Notes under the pieces: generated by a model
Seen by the model: only the letters and a program-made list of their open reading frames with translations
Database searches by the model: none
What the model was told of the DNA's origin: nothing
Program-made: the position numbers and the translations under genes
Shown here: positions 9,080-17,003 of the stretch, piece by piece
Numbering within the stretch: the stretch's first letter is position 1
Layout of the letters: each line of letters starts with the position of its first letter
Origin: Nocardiopsis listeri NBRC 13360
Lineage (GTDB): Bacteria; Actinomycetota; Actinomycetes; Streptosporangiales; Streptosporangiaceae
Direction: 5' to 3'
DNA length: 61,445 nt
NCBI RefSeq assembly: GCF_001570765.1
Contig: NZ_BCSH01000051.1
Location: 1-61,445, forward strand

Positions 9080-10387
9080 ATGCCCCGACTCGACAGCAAG
9101 GCCATTCTCCAGGGCCGCAGATCCCGTTACTCGATGACGCTCATCCTGGGCATCACCATCAGCGTGGTGTGCATGATCGGCATGCTCGGTTACCTGTGGC
9201 TCCTGGCCATGGCGGGGGGCGCGGCCGCGGGGATCGACGGGGCGGTCGGCTTCACGGTGAGCCTGCTCGCGGCCATCGTCCCGGTCACCATCCTCATCCC
9301 GCTCATCCTCCTGTTGGACCGCATCGAACCCGAGCCCGGGTGGGTGCTGTTCTTCGCCTTCGTGTGGGGGGCCGGAGTGGCGGTCGTGGCGTCCTTCCTC
9401 CTCAACACCTGGGGCATCGCCTACCTCATGGTGCCGTTCTTCGGGCCGGACCTGGGCGACTTCCTCGGTACCTCGTTGGTGGCCCCGGTGGTGGAGGAGA
9501 GCGCCAAGGGTCTGGTGCTGCTCATCCTGCTGTGGCGGCGTCGCCACGAGATCGACACCTTCACCGACGGCGTGGTCTACGCGGGCATGGTGGCCACCGG
9601 CTTCGCGTTCACCGAGAACATCCTGTACTTCCTCAGCGCCTTCTTCGACGGCACACTGGTCGCGACCTTCGCCATCCGCGGGATCATCGCGCCCTTCGGC
9701 CACCCGCTCTACACCGCGATGATCGGTATCGGTGTCGCCTACGCGGCCATGCGCAGTGGGGGACCACGCTTCCTCGCCCCCATCGCCGGCTGGGTCCTGG
9801 CGGTGTTGCTGCACGGCATGTGGAACGGCGCGACCCTCTTCGGGTGGGGCGGTCTGGGTGTGGCCTACCTGGTTCTGTTCGTGGTGCTCATGGCCATCTT
9901 GGGCATCGCCCGCCGGGACCGGCGCGACCAGATCACCGCGATCGCCCGCTACCTGCCGCCCTACATCTCCACCGGCCTGGTGACCCCCGCCGACATCACC
10001 ATGCTCGGTTCCATGCAGGGCCGACGCCAGGCCAGGGATTGGGCGGTGCACAACGCCGGCGCCCGTGGGCGCACGGCGATGAAGGACTACCAGTTGGCCG
10101 CCACGGAGCTCGCGTTGCTGCACCAGAAGCTGGACGCGGGGGTGGCCCGCAAGGACTGGAAGGTCAACCGCGACGCGTTCCTGGCCCTGATGCACGTGGC
10201 CCGGGACACCTTCCTGGGGCGGCTACCCCAGCCGGTCACCCCGGGCTGGGCGGAGCGTCCCACGGACTCGGGTTTCATGCGGCGCGCGGACTTCGCGCAC
10301 GTCATCGCCCAGGCGCAGGCTCAGCAGGACTACGTTCCCCGTCACGGCCAGCCTCAGGGCCGGCCTCCGTACCCGCCTCGGTACTGA
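9080..10387 (+). CDS. PrsW-family intramembrane metalloprotease
   Basis: PrsW proteases cut membrane proteins such as anti-sigma factors within or next to the bilayer. The 435-aa product has about eight membrane segments in residues 20-290 followed by a soluble tail of about 140 residues. The expected metal/active-site residues are present: EE at 139-140 in VVEESAKG, E179 in FAFTEN and H208 in PFGHPLYT. I start at the ATG at 9080; the frame is open upstream, but that part lies opposite the preceding gene. The substrate is unknown. The 3' end overlaps the ctaA 3' end by 86 bp on the opposite strand. Confidence 0.88.
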   Translation: MPRLDSKAILQGRRSRYSMTLILGITISVVCMIGMLGYLWLLAMAGGAAAGIDGAVGFTVSLLAAIVPVTILIPLILLLDRIEPEPGWVLFFAFVWGAGVAVVASFLLNTWGIAYLMVPFFGPDLGDFLGTSLVAPVVEESAKGLVLLILLWRRRHEIDTFTDGVVYAGMVATGFAFTENILYFLSAFFDGTLVATFAIRGIIAPFGHPLYTAMIGIGVAYAAMRSGGPRFLAPIAGWVLAVLLHGMWNGATLFGWGGLGVAYLVLFVVLMAILGIARRDRRDQITAIARYLPPYISTGLVTPADITMLGSMQGRRQARDWAVHNAGARGRTAMKDYQLAATELALLHQKLDAGVARKDWKVNRDAFLALMHVARDTFLGRLPQPVTPGWAERPTDSGFMRRADFAHVIAQAQAQQDYVPRHGQPQGRPPYPPRY

Positions 10388-11441
10388 TCCGCTCCTCCGT
10401 CGGGGTCAGCCGTGTGGTGGCGAAGTACAGTCGTGCGATCGCGACCCAGGTCAGCGCCGAACCGAGCACGTGCAGCACCACGAGGGTCTCGGGCAGTTCC
10501 AGGGCGTACTGGGTGTAGCCCAAGACACCCTGGAGCAGCACGATCACCAGCAGCGCCACGCTGCTCAGGCGGGCGGGCCGACCGGCCCCGCCCCGGTGGG
10601 CGAGCAGGACGGCGGCGGCGCTGCCCATCAGGGTCAGCCAACCCAGGACCGAGTGCACGCGGGTGACCGCGGGCAGGTCCATCTCCCAACGCGGGGCGGC
10701 CGCGTCACCACCGTGCGGGCCGGTGCCGGTGACGACGGTTCCGGCGATGAGCAGCAGGAAGCCGACCACGACCAGGGCGATGCCCACGGTGTGCAGCATC
10801 GGTCCCACGACGACCTTGGGAGTTCCCTCGGGCTCCTGGCAGCGTACGTACAACGCGACGGCGATGAAGACCATCACCATGGACAACAGGAAGTGAGTGG
10901 CGACCGAGGCCGGGTGCAGGTCGGTCCAGACGGTGATGCCGCCGACCACGGCCTGACCCAGCACGCCGAGGGGGATGATGGTGGCCAGGCGGGTCAGGTC
11001 ACGGCGACGCGGGGTCGACCGCAGCACGGCGATCAGGGTGATGACGCCGACCGCCAGGACGAGGAAGGTCAGGGTGCGGTTGCCGAACTCGATGGCGGCG
11101 TTGAAGGCCGCGTGCCCGGTGTCGATCGGCACGAAGCTGTCGGGGGTGCACCGGGGCCACTCGGAGCAGCCCAACCCCGAGGAGGTGACCCGGACGGTGG
11201 CGCCGGTGACGGCGATCCCGGCGTTGACCACGACGTTCCCCAGTGCCCAACCGCGCAGCGACCTCTGCGTGGGTTTCCAGATGGTGCCGGCCAACAGGAC
11301 CAGGGCCAGCACGCCGAGGGCGGCCAAGGCGACCTGCCAACCCCACAGGGGCACGCCGAGGAGCACGATGTCCTCGAGCTCGTCGGCCGCGATCGAAGAG
11401 AGTGCGTTGGTCGTCGTCGCGGCGACCGGGGAATCAGACAT
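10302..11441 (-). CDS. ctaA: Heme A synthase (COX15/CtaA family)
   Basis: This membrane enzyme oxidises the C8 methyl group of heme O to give heme A for cytochrome c oxidase. The 379-aa product has eight membrane segments in two four-helix repeats. C92 and C98 (GCSEWPRC) are placed like the extracellular disulfide pair of the family. Heme-ligand histidines appear as H183, H263 and H324, but the usual first His in the ExxH motif is replaced by N121 (EFGNR). The C-terminus is a low-complexity E/A/G/P tail that overlaps the prsW-like gene by 86 bp. The ATG at 11441 abuts the shared dyad element, so the leader is very short or absent. Confidence 0.93.
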   Translation of the reverse strand: MSDSPVAATTTNALSSIAADELEDIVLLGVPLWGWQVALAALGVLALVLLAGTIWKPTQRSLRGWALGNVVVNAGIAVTGATVRVTSSGLGCSEWPRCTPDSFVPIDTGHAAFNAAIEFGNRTLTFLVLAVGVITLIAVLRSTPRRRDLTRLATIIPLGVLGQAVVGGITVWTDLHPASVATHFLLSMVMVFIAVALYVRCQEPEGTPKVVVGPMLHTVGIALVVVGFLLLIAGTVVTGTGPHGGDAAAPRWEMDLPAVTRVHSVLGWLTLMGSAAAVLLAHRGGAGRPARLSSVALLVIVLLQGVLGYTQYALELPETLVVLHVLGSALTWVAIARLYFATTRLTPTEERISTEAGTEAGPEAGRDGERSPAEPAPGR

Positions 11442-11458
11442 ACGACAGACTGTAGTAC
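11442..11458 (-). promoter_or_regulatory. Shared ctaB/ctaA dyad element, ctaA copy
   Basis: Read on the minus strand this is GTACTACAGTCTGTCGT, ending one base before the ATG of ctaA. Within it TACTACAG-T-CTGTCGTA (extending one base into the start codon) is a dyad with 7 of 8 matching positions per arm. TACAGT could be a -10 box at a near-leaderless start, so protein binding here would block transcription. Confidence 0.6.
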
Positions 11459-11530
11459 ATCGTCGTGGTGGCGATTACGCGACCCCGCCGAGTGGCTCCA
11501 CCTGCGTCGATGGGGCCGGGTGGCATGGAA

Positions 11531-11559
11531 AGGGTCCCGGGGTCGAACCCCGGGACCCT
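11531..11559 (-). terminator. Terminator after the small secreted-peptide gene
   Basis: A perfect 13-bp stem, 11531-11543 against 11547-11559, has a 3-nt CGA loop. It lies 18 bp past the stop of the 65-aa secreted protein in its direction of transcription, and also insulates ctaA upstream sequences. Confidence 0.75.
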
Positions 11560-11576
11560 GGGTCATCGGACCCGGA

Positions 11577-11774
11577 TCAGTCGTTGTAGTTGGCGATGCA
11601 CTGGCTCAGCAGGTCGAGGTCCAGGTTGATCAGGCCCAGGGTGTTCTGCTCCTTGACACACGCCTGGTAGACCTCGGACTCGGAGTGGGTGCCGGCGGTC
11701 GCGGCTCCGGCACCCGCTCCGAGCAGACCCGCGGTGAACAGAGCGGCGACCGCACACTTGGTCATGGTTCGCAT
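11577..11774 (-). CDS. Small secreted protein with two cysteines, unknown
   Basis: The 65-aa precursor has a classical signal peptide: charged start, hydrophobic A/L/G core at residues 8-24 and a likely cut after ATA (residue 27). The mature part is about 38 residues, acidic, with two cysteines (C39 and C59) that could form one disulfide. The ATG at 11774 with GAAAGG upstream is chosen; another ATG at 11765 is possible. I recognise no family; it is too short and hydrophilic to be a chaplin. An unusually AT-rich stretch at about 11860-11900 upstream may be its promoter. It stands alone between two terminator-like or promoter regions. Confidence 0.72.
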   Translation of the reverse strand: MRTMTKCAVAALFTAGLLGAGAGAATAGTHSESEVYQACVKEQNTLGLINLDLDLLSQCIANYND

Positions 11775-11920
11775 TGCTTTGCCTTTCGAGCGACTACAAC
11801 GGCTTGGGCGCGCTGCCCACCAGCCCTGATAGCCCTTCGCTCGTGGCTGGAAACTCTCTGTGCTTATTTTTTGTGTCGTCTTGCAGTTCCAGATAGGAAG
11901 CAAAAGGCGCATCGAGGGGG

Positions 11921-12799
11921 TCAGGAGCTCGAAGGAGAGGAGGTGCGGGTCGAACCGGCGCTGGCCAGGATCACACAGGCCACCGCCAGCCACTGCCACA
12001 CGGTCAGCAGTTCACCGAGCAGGACCAGCCCCACCAGGGCGGCGGCCGCCGGTTGCAGGCTCATCAGCACCCCGAACACCCGTGGCGGGATCCGACGCAG
12101 CGCGTTCAATTCCATCGTGTAGGGGATGACGGAGGAGAGCACGCCCACGGCCAGCCCGAAGAGCAGCAGCCGCCAGTCGAGCAGCGCGGCGCCGCCCTCG
12201 GCGATCCCCGCCGGAGCCAGGACGATGACCCCCACCACACTGCCGATGGCCACTCCGGAGGCGCCGCTGAACCGCTGCCCCGTGGCCGCGCTCAGCAGGA
12301 TGTAGCCGGCCCAGGCGACCGCGGCGAGCACCGCGAAGAGCACGCCCAGCGGGTCGAGCGAGGCGAACTCCACGCCCAGGGCCGCCACGCCGAGTCCGGC
12401 CAGACCGGCCCACAGAAGGTCGACGCGTCGACGTGAGCCCAGGATCGCGATGGCCAGCGGTCCCAGGTATTCGATGGTGACGGCGATGCCCAACGGAATG
12501 CGGGCGAAGGCCTGGTAGATGAGGAAGTTCATGCCGGCCAGCGCCACCCCGTAGCCGACCACCACCATCCAGTCGGTGCGGCTCCGAGCGCGCAGCACCG
12601 GACGCGCCAGGACCACCAGGACGACCGCGGAGGTGAGCAGACGCAGCCAGACCACCGCGGCGGGCGGCAACGCCTCGAAGAGGTTCTTGGCCACCCCGGC
12701 ACCGGTCTGCACGGAGACGATGCCGATCAGGATCAGCCACACGGGCGGCATCGAATCGAGTACCGCGCCGGGGGAGAGGCGGGACGTACTGGTGCTCAT
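11921..12799 (-). CDS. EamA/RhtA-type drug and metabolite exporter
   Basis: The 292-aa membrane protein has ten predicted helices in two EamA repeats, the architecture of the DMT superfamily. RhtA-like features include IVSVQTGAGVAKNLFE in helix 1 and VTIEYLGPLAIA in helix 4. Members export amino acids such as threonine and homoserine, but the substrate cannot be read from sequence. It starts 6 bp after the stop of the 122-aa membrane protein gene, so the two are probably one transcript. Confidence 0.88.
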   Translation of the reverse strand: MSTSTSRLSPGAVLDSMPPVWLILIGIVSVQTGAGVAKNLFEALPPAAVVWLRLLTSAVVLVVLARPVLRARSRTDWMVVVGYGVALAGMNFLIYQAFARIPLGIAVTIEYLGPLAIAILGSRRRVDLLWAGLAGLGVAALGVEFASLDPLGVLFAVLAAVAWAGYILLSAATGQRFSGASGVAIGSVVGVIVLAPAGIAEGGAALLDWRLLLFGLAVGVLSSVIPYTMELNALRRIPPRVFGVLMSLQPAAAALVGLVLLGELLTVWQWLAVACVILASAGSTRTSSPSSS

Positions 12800-12805
12800 G
12801 ATGAG

Positions 12806-13174
12806 TCATCCTACGTTTTGCGGGGTGCGGGCCGCCGCCTCGGCCCCCTCGACCTCGGTCGCGTCCGAGTGTTCGCGCGGACCCCCGACGAAGGCCAGCA
12901 ACAGCAACGACCACGCGATGACCACCACGGCGGGTTGCAGGAGCGTCATCACCAGACCGATCACCGTCAGGTCGCCCTCGCCGGTGAGCGACTGCACACC
13001 GATCCACAGGAACGGCAGCGTCGCCGCGAACAGGTTCACCACCAGGGCGGTCCACGCCAACCCGGCCCGGGGCGGACGTCGCCACCACAGGAGGGCACCC
13101 CCCACCAGCACGAGGAACAGGGGCGGGCCCAGATAACGGACCACGATGAACCAGGGCACGCCGATGCTCTCCAT
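12806..13174 (-). CDS. Small membrane protein upstream of the EamA exporter
   Basis: The 122-aa product has three hydrophobic segments (about residues 8-28, 40-60 and 72-95) and an acidic hydrophilic C-terminus. I know no family for it. It is the first gene of a likely two-gene operon with the EamA exporter 6 bp downstream and could be an accessory membrane partner. It is divergent from the ricin-type lectin gene. Confidence 0.7.
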   Translation of the reverse strand: MESIGVPWFIVVRYLGPPLFLVLVGGALLWWRRPPRAGLAWTALVVNLFAATLPFLWIGVQSLTGEGDLTVIGLVMTLLQPAVVVIAWSLLLLAFVGGPREHSDATEVEGAEAAARTPQNVG

Positions 13175-13273
13175 GTCGGGAACCCTATCGGGGAGGTTCG
13201 AGACACGACCGGCATGGTGTGAAATGGTTCGGTCCGATCCCGGATGACCCCGTCCTCGCTGGAGAGTCCCACG

Positions 13274-13969
13274 ATGTCCCGCTCCCGACGTAGAGTCCGC
13301 ACCCGCACAGCCCCCGAGGGCCTGCCTCGTTGGCCGATGGTGGCCGGTGCGCTGGCCCTGCTGTTGGCGGTGGTGGTGGGTGGCTACACCGGCGGGATGT
13401 TCTTCGCCGAGACCACGTCACAGGTCGAGGAGATGACGGTGACCTCCGGGATCCTCGTCGACCCCTCCGGAGTTCCCGAGCCCGAACCCTCCGAGGACCC
13501 CGAGCCGCAGGAGAGGACCCACCCGGCCGGTCTGGATCCGACGGTCGATTACGCCCTGCTGAACGTGAACGGCGAACGGGCCCTGGACGTCGCGGGCGGC
13601 TCCACCGACAACGGGGCCCACGTGCACCTGTGGGATCGCCACGACGAGCAGAACCAGCAGTGGAGGTTCGTCCCCGTCGAGGACGACTTCTACGAGATCG
13701 TCGGCGTGGGCAGCGGCAAGCTGTTGGAGTTCCCCGCCGAACCCGACCCCGAGGCGGAGCCGGCGGCCACCCTGCTCACCCGCACCGGCGAGCCCAACCA
13801 GCACTGGACCGTGGTCGAGGCCGATGACGGGGTGGTCCGCCTGGTCAACCGCGCCTCGGGCAAGGCCCTCGAAGGGCAGGGCGGTGAACCGGACAACGGC
13901 ACCCTCGCCGCCCCGGCCGAGGACGAGGACCACCCCCACCAACGATGGCGCCTGGCCCCCTTGGACTGA
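13274..13969 (+). CDS. Membrane-anchored ricin-type beta-trefoil lectin protein
   Basis: The 231-aa product has a basic N-terminus, one membrane segment (about residues 22-42) without a clear cleavage site, a proline- and acid-rich linker (about 60-85) and a C-terminal beta-trefoil of three ricin repeats. The QxW-like positions are visible as QNQQWRF, PNQHWTV and PHQRWRL. Ricin repeats usually bind sugars; here a cell-surface carbohydrate-binding role is likely. There is no attached enzyme domain. The ATG at 13274 with GGAGAG upstream is preferred over the in-frame ATG at 13244. It converges on the phosphatase gene with a compact hairpin between them. Confidence 0.82.
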   Translation: MSRSRRRVRTRTAPEGLPRWPMVAGALALLLAVVVGGYTGGMFFAETTSQVEEMTVTSGILVDPSGVPEPEPSEDPEPQERTHPAGLDPTVDYALLNVNGERALDVAGGSTDNGAHVHLWDRHDEQNQQWRFVPVEDDFYEIVGVGSGKLLEFPAEPDPEAEPAATLLTRTGEPNQHWTVVEADDGVVRLVNRASGKALEGQGGEPDNGTLAAPAEDEDHPHQRWRLAPLD

Positions 13970-13972
13970 ACC

Positions 13973-13995
13973 GACCCGGCCCGGAGCGCCGGGTC
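13973..13995. terminator. Compact hairpin between convergent genes
   Basis: An 8-bp stem GACCCGGC/GCCGGGTC (13973-13980 against 13988-13995) with a 7-nt loop lies just after the lectin stop and overlaps the stop codon of the phosphatase gene on the other strand. Confidence 0.5.
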
Positions 13996-14794
13996 AGGAC
14001 AGCAACAGGGAGCGCACCGTCCGCCAAGTGGCCTCGTCGGCGGCGTTCAACAGGCCCAGCCGGTCGTCGCCGGGACGGTAGGGGTCGCCCTCGGGCCGGA
14101 GTGCGACCCCACCGGCCTCGGTGATCAGCAGGCCGCCGGGGGTGTGGTCCCAGGGCAGGGTCCGATGGTAGAGAACGAAGTCCAGCTCGCCCTCGGCCAA
14201 CAGGGGGTAGTCCACCCCGGCGCAGGAAGCGCCCGGACCCACCTCGGCGAATCGGTCCACGGCGGCCTCGACGCGTTCTCGTGCACTGGGGGACAGGAAC
14301 CGGGACTGCACCGCTCCGCGCATCCGCGCGGGTTCGGCCGGTGCGGGCTCTCGACGCAGCCGACGTCCGTCACACCAGGCCCCCGAACCGAGTTCGGCCG
14401 TGTACACACGGTCCTGGGTCGGGCGCAGGATCCAGGAGGCGACGGCCTCGCCCTCGCGCACCAACACGGCCATCACCGCGAAGTCCTCCGAGCCGCGCAC
14501 GAAGTTGCGGGTGCCGTCCAGCGGGTCGACCAACCACGCCGCCGGTTCGTCGGTCAGGGCCCGGAGCAGTTTCGGGTCGGTGGAGGTGGCCTCCTCGCCC
14601 ACGACTGGAACGTCCAGGAGTTCGCGGAGTCTGCGGGTGATGGCGACCTCGGACTCACGGTCGGCCACGGTGACGATCTCGCCGGGTGCCTTCTCGGTCA
14701 CCTCGTCCCGGCCTAGGGACCGAAAGCGCGGCAGGATCGACTCCTGCGCGGCCTCGCGGAGGATCTTGGTCACGGCGTCGATGTCGATCGTCAT
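13994..14794 (-). CDS. Inositol monophosphatase family protein
   Basis: The 266-aa product is a Li-sensitive, Mg-dependent phosphomonoesterase-fold protein. The three metal-binding motifs are present: GEEAT near residue 71, DPLDGTRNF near 92-100, and WDHTPGGLL near 216. Family members act on inositol phosphates, histidinol phosphate or 3'-phosphoadenosine 5'-phosphate (CysQ); sequence alone does not decide. Its place near Fe-S and heme genes gives no clear hint. The ATG at 14794 is used. Confidence 0.87.
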   Translation of the reverse strand: MTIDIDAVTKILREAAQESILPRFRSLGRDEVTEKAPGEIVTVADRESEVAITRRLRELLDVPVVGEEATSTDPKLLRALTDEPAAWLVDPLDGTRNFVRGSEDFAVMAVLVREGEAVASWILRPTQDRVYTAELGSGAWCDGRRLRREPAPAEPARMRGAVQSRFLSPSARERVEAAVDRFAEVGPGASCAGVDYPLLAEGELDFVLYHRTLPWDHTPGGLLITEAGGVALRPEGDPYRPGDDRLGLLNAADEATWRTVRSLLLS

Positions 14795-14845
14795 GGCCGA
14801 CAGCCTACGACCGCGCGACCCCTGGTCCGGGCCCCGCCCCCGGGG

Positions 14846-15685
14846 TCACTCCCAGCGGAACAGACGCGAGGCGAGCAGCCCGCACACCAGGGTCCACGCG
14901 ACCAGCACCAGGAAGGTGCCCGCGGACGGCAGTGCACCGTGCGCGAGCGACTCGCGCAGCCCCGAGGCGAGCGCGGTGATCGGCAGCACCGAGACCGCCT
15001 GCTCCATCGGGGCGGGGAAGTTGCTGGTGGGGAAGAGCACACCGCCCAGACCCAGTAGGAGGACGTACACCAGGTTGGCGCCGGCCAGGGTCGCCTCGGC
15101 GCGCAGAGTGCCCGCCATCAGCAACGCCAGTGAGCTGAACGCCGCGGTGGCCAGCAGGCCCAGGACCAGGACGGCGAGCACACCGGTCGGGCTCAACGCG
15201 GGGTTCCAACCCAGCAGGACCGCGACCACGCACAGGATGGTGACCTGGATGGTCTGCACGGCCAATACGGCCAGTGTCTTGGCGGCCAGCAGCCCGAACC
15301 GGGACAACGGGGTCGCGCCCAGTCGCTTGAGCACGCCGTATCGCCGTTCGAAACCGGTGCCGATGGCCAACCCGGTGAACGAGGTGGACATGATCGCCAG
15401 GGCCAGGATGCCGGGGGTGAGCGCGTCCACCCGGGCGCCTTCGCCCACGTCCAACACGTTGACCAGGCTGAACCCGACCAGCAACAGCACGGGGATCACC
15501 ATGGTGAGCAGGAACTGCTCGCCATGGCGCAGCATCACGCGCAGTTCCATCCGGGCCTGGGCGGCGATCATGCGCCACATGGGCGCGGCGCCCGGAGCCG
15601 GAGTGAACAGCCCGGGATCGCCCGAGAGGGTCGGTGTGGTGTCTGAGTCGGCGACGGTCGCGCCAAAGGTGTGCTCGGTCATCAT
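14846..15685 (-). CDS. ABC-2 type exporter permease next to the suf operon
   Basis: The 279-aa product has a hydrophilic N-terminus of about 50 residues followed by six membrane segments in the ABC-2 pattern; PTSNFPAPM near the fifth segment is typical of DrrB-type permeases. Its start ATG shares one base with the TGA stop of the ATPase gene (TGATG), so the two are translationally coupled. Together they form a DrrAB-like exporter of unknown substrate. Such a pair next to the suf operon is also known from Streptomyces chromosomes. Confidence 0.88.
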   Translation of the reverse strand: MMTEHTFGATVADSDTTPTLSGDPGLFTPAPGAAPMWRMIAAQARMELRVMLRHGEQFLLTMVIPVLLLVGFSLVNVLDVGEGARVDALTPGILALAIMSTSFTGLAIGTGFERRYGVLKRLGATPLSRFGLLAAKTLAVLAVQTIQVTILCVVAVLLGWNPALSPTGVLAVLVLGLLATAAFSSLALLMAGTLRAEATLAGANLVYVLLLGLGGVLFPTSNFPAPMEQAVSVLPITALASGLRESLAHGALPSAGTFLVLVAWTLVCGLLASRLFRWE

Positions 15686-16623
15686 CAGTCGCGCAGTTCC
15701 CGGCCGGTGGTTTCGAGGAAGACGTCTTCGAGGGTACGCCGTCGCACGCGCAGGTCCTCGGCGAGGACGCCGGCCGAGGCGCACCAGGCGGTCACCGTGG
15801 CGAGGAACTCGGGCCCCAGGTCATCGGGGTCGTCCGCGGTGACGGTGTGTTGGTGTCGGCCGCCCGCGAGCGTGGTGGCCACGGTCCCGCCCTCGGGCAG
15901 GGCGGTGCGCAGGGAGTCGACGTCGATGGGGGCCTCGGTGGAGAAACGCACGTCGCGGCGGCGACCGGTGAGTTCCTCCGGTGTGCCCTCGACGACCACC
16001 GCGCCGTGGTCGATGATGACGACGTGGTCGGAGAGGCGCTCGGCCTCCTCCATGTGGTGGGTGGTGAGGATGACCGCGACGCCCGCGGTGCGCAGCGCCG
16101 ACACCAGGTCCCAGGTGGCCATGCGGGCCTGGGGATCCAACCCGGCGGTGGGCTCGTCGAGGAAGACGATCTCGGGGCGACCCACGACGGCGCAGGCCAG
16201 GGAGAGGCGTTGCTGCTGTCCGCCGGACAGACGGCGGAAGGGGGTGCGGCCGGCCGAGGTCAGACCCAGCCGTTCCAGGAGCAGGTCGGGGTCGATGGGG
16301 CTGGCGTGGAAGGACGCCATGAGGCGCAGCCACTCGGCGGCGCGGGCGCCGGTGGGCACGCCACCGGACTGGGGCATCACACCGACCCGGGGCTTGAGCT
16401 CGGTGGCGTCACCGATCGGGTCCAGGCCCAGTACGCGCACGCTCCCGCCGTCCGCGCGGCGAAAACCCTCGCAGATCTCGATGGTGCTGGTCTTGCCCGC
16501 TCCGTTGGGGCCGAGCAGGGCGGTCACCGCGCCCGGGCGCGCGGTGAACGAGAGGCCCGTGACGGCCTTGGTGGAGCCGTAGTGCTTCACCAGGTCGACG
16601 ACTTCGAGGGCGGCTGTGTCCAT
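15685..16623 (-). CDS. ABC transporter ATP-binding protein (DrrA-like)
   Basis: The 312-aa product holds a Walker A at GPNGAGKTS (about residues 39-47), signature RLSGGQQQRL, Walker B IVFLDEPTAGLD and an H-loop in LTTHHMEEA. A C-terminal extension of about 90 residues is typical of DrrA/CcmA-type exporters. The ATG at 16623 has AGG 5 bp upstream; the open frame further upstream uses no credible start. It pairs with the permease downstream and is divergent from sufR. Confidence 0.9.
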   Translation of the reverse strand: MDTAALEVVDLVKHYGSTKAVTGLSFTARPGAVTALLGPNGAGKTSTIEICEGFRRADGGSVRVLGLDPIGDATELKPRVGVMPQSGGVPTGARAAEWLRLMASFHASPIDPDLLLERLGLTSAGRTPFRRLSGGQQQRLSLACAVVGRPEIVFLDEPTAGLDPQARMATWDLVSALRTAGVAVILTTHHMEEAERLSDHVVIIDHGAVVVEGTPEELTGRRRDVRFSTEAPIDVDSLRTALPEGGTVATTLAGGRHQHTVTADDPDDLGPEFLATVTAWCASAGVLAEDLRVRRRTLEDVFLETTGRELRD

Positions 16624-17003
16624 GGGGCCTGAGTTTACGTGCGCTTCGCCGTCGTGCCTCACCACCCCGTCCGGAGAGGGAGCGTGGGACGCGCACGGTG
16701 TCGAAAGGGGATGATGATGCATAATCACTTCGTTGTGCACCAATGGTGCCCGTCACCGTCCCGTGTCGAACGAGAGTGCGACCGTATCGCGGGATTGGCG
16801 TCTCGCTATACAAGACGAAGGATCGAATCCGGCGAGCCGGGGGGTATCGGTCACGCGGGTCGTGTCGGCGCGAAACCCCAGATTAGGCAAGGCTGACCTT
16901 CGTGACGAAGCGCATGGGGGCGGGTTTGCCTAGGTGGACTTATTTACGGCACACTGATGTTGTCTAATGACAGAGCCGGTTGTGACCGAGGGAGGGGAAT
17001 CGC
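16624..17003. other. Divergent promoter region between the ABC exporter and sufR
   Basis: These 380 bp hold a 13-bp palindrome (GCACCA-A-TGGTGC, 16737-16749), a partial DtxR/IdeR-type site (16883-16901) and a TTGCCTAG word at 16925-16932 that inverts the CTAGGCAA/TTAGGCAA of the partial iron site. A stem at about 16798-16816 resembles a tRNA anticodon arm but no tRNA can be folded. I see no gene here. Confidence 0.5.
16883..16901. promoter_or_regulatory. Weak DtxR/IdeR-type iron box upstream of sufR
   Basis: TTAGGCAAGGCTGACCTTC matches 14 of 19 positions of the consensus TTAGGTTAGSCTAACCTAA by eye. It lies about 100 bp upstream of the sufR start. The match is clearly poorer than the two iron boxes at 24479 and 51164. 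Confidence 0.35.

Noticed and set aside
16795..16850. Stem CGTCT/AGACG and a GGATCGAATCC word that look like the anticodon and T arms of a tRNA
   Set aside because: The loop is nine bases, and no acceptor or D arm can be found around it. It is not a tRNA gene as far as I can fold it.
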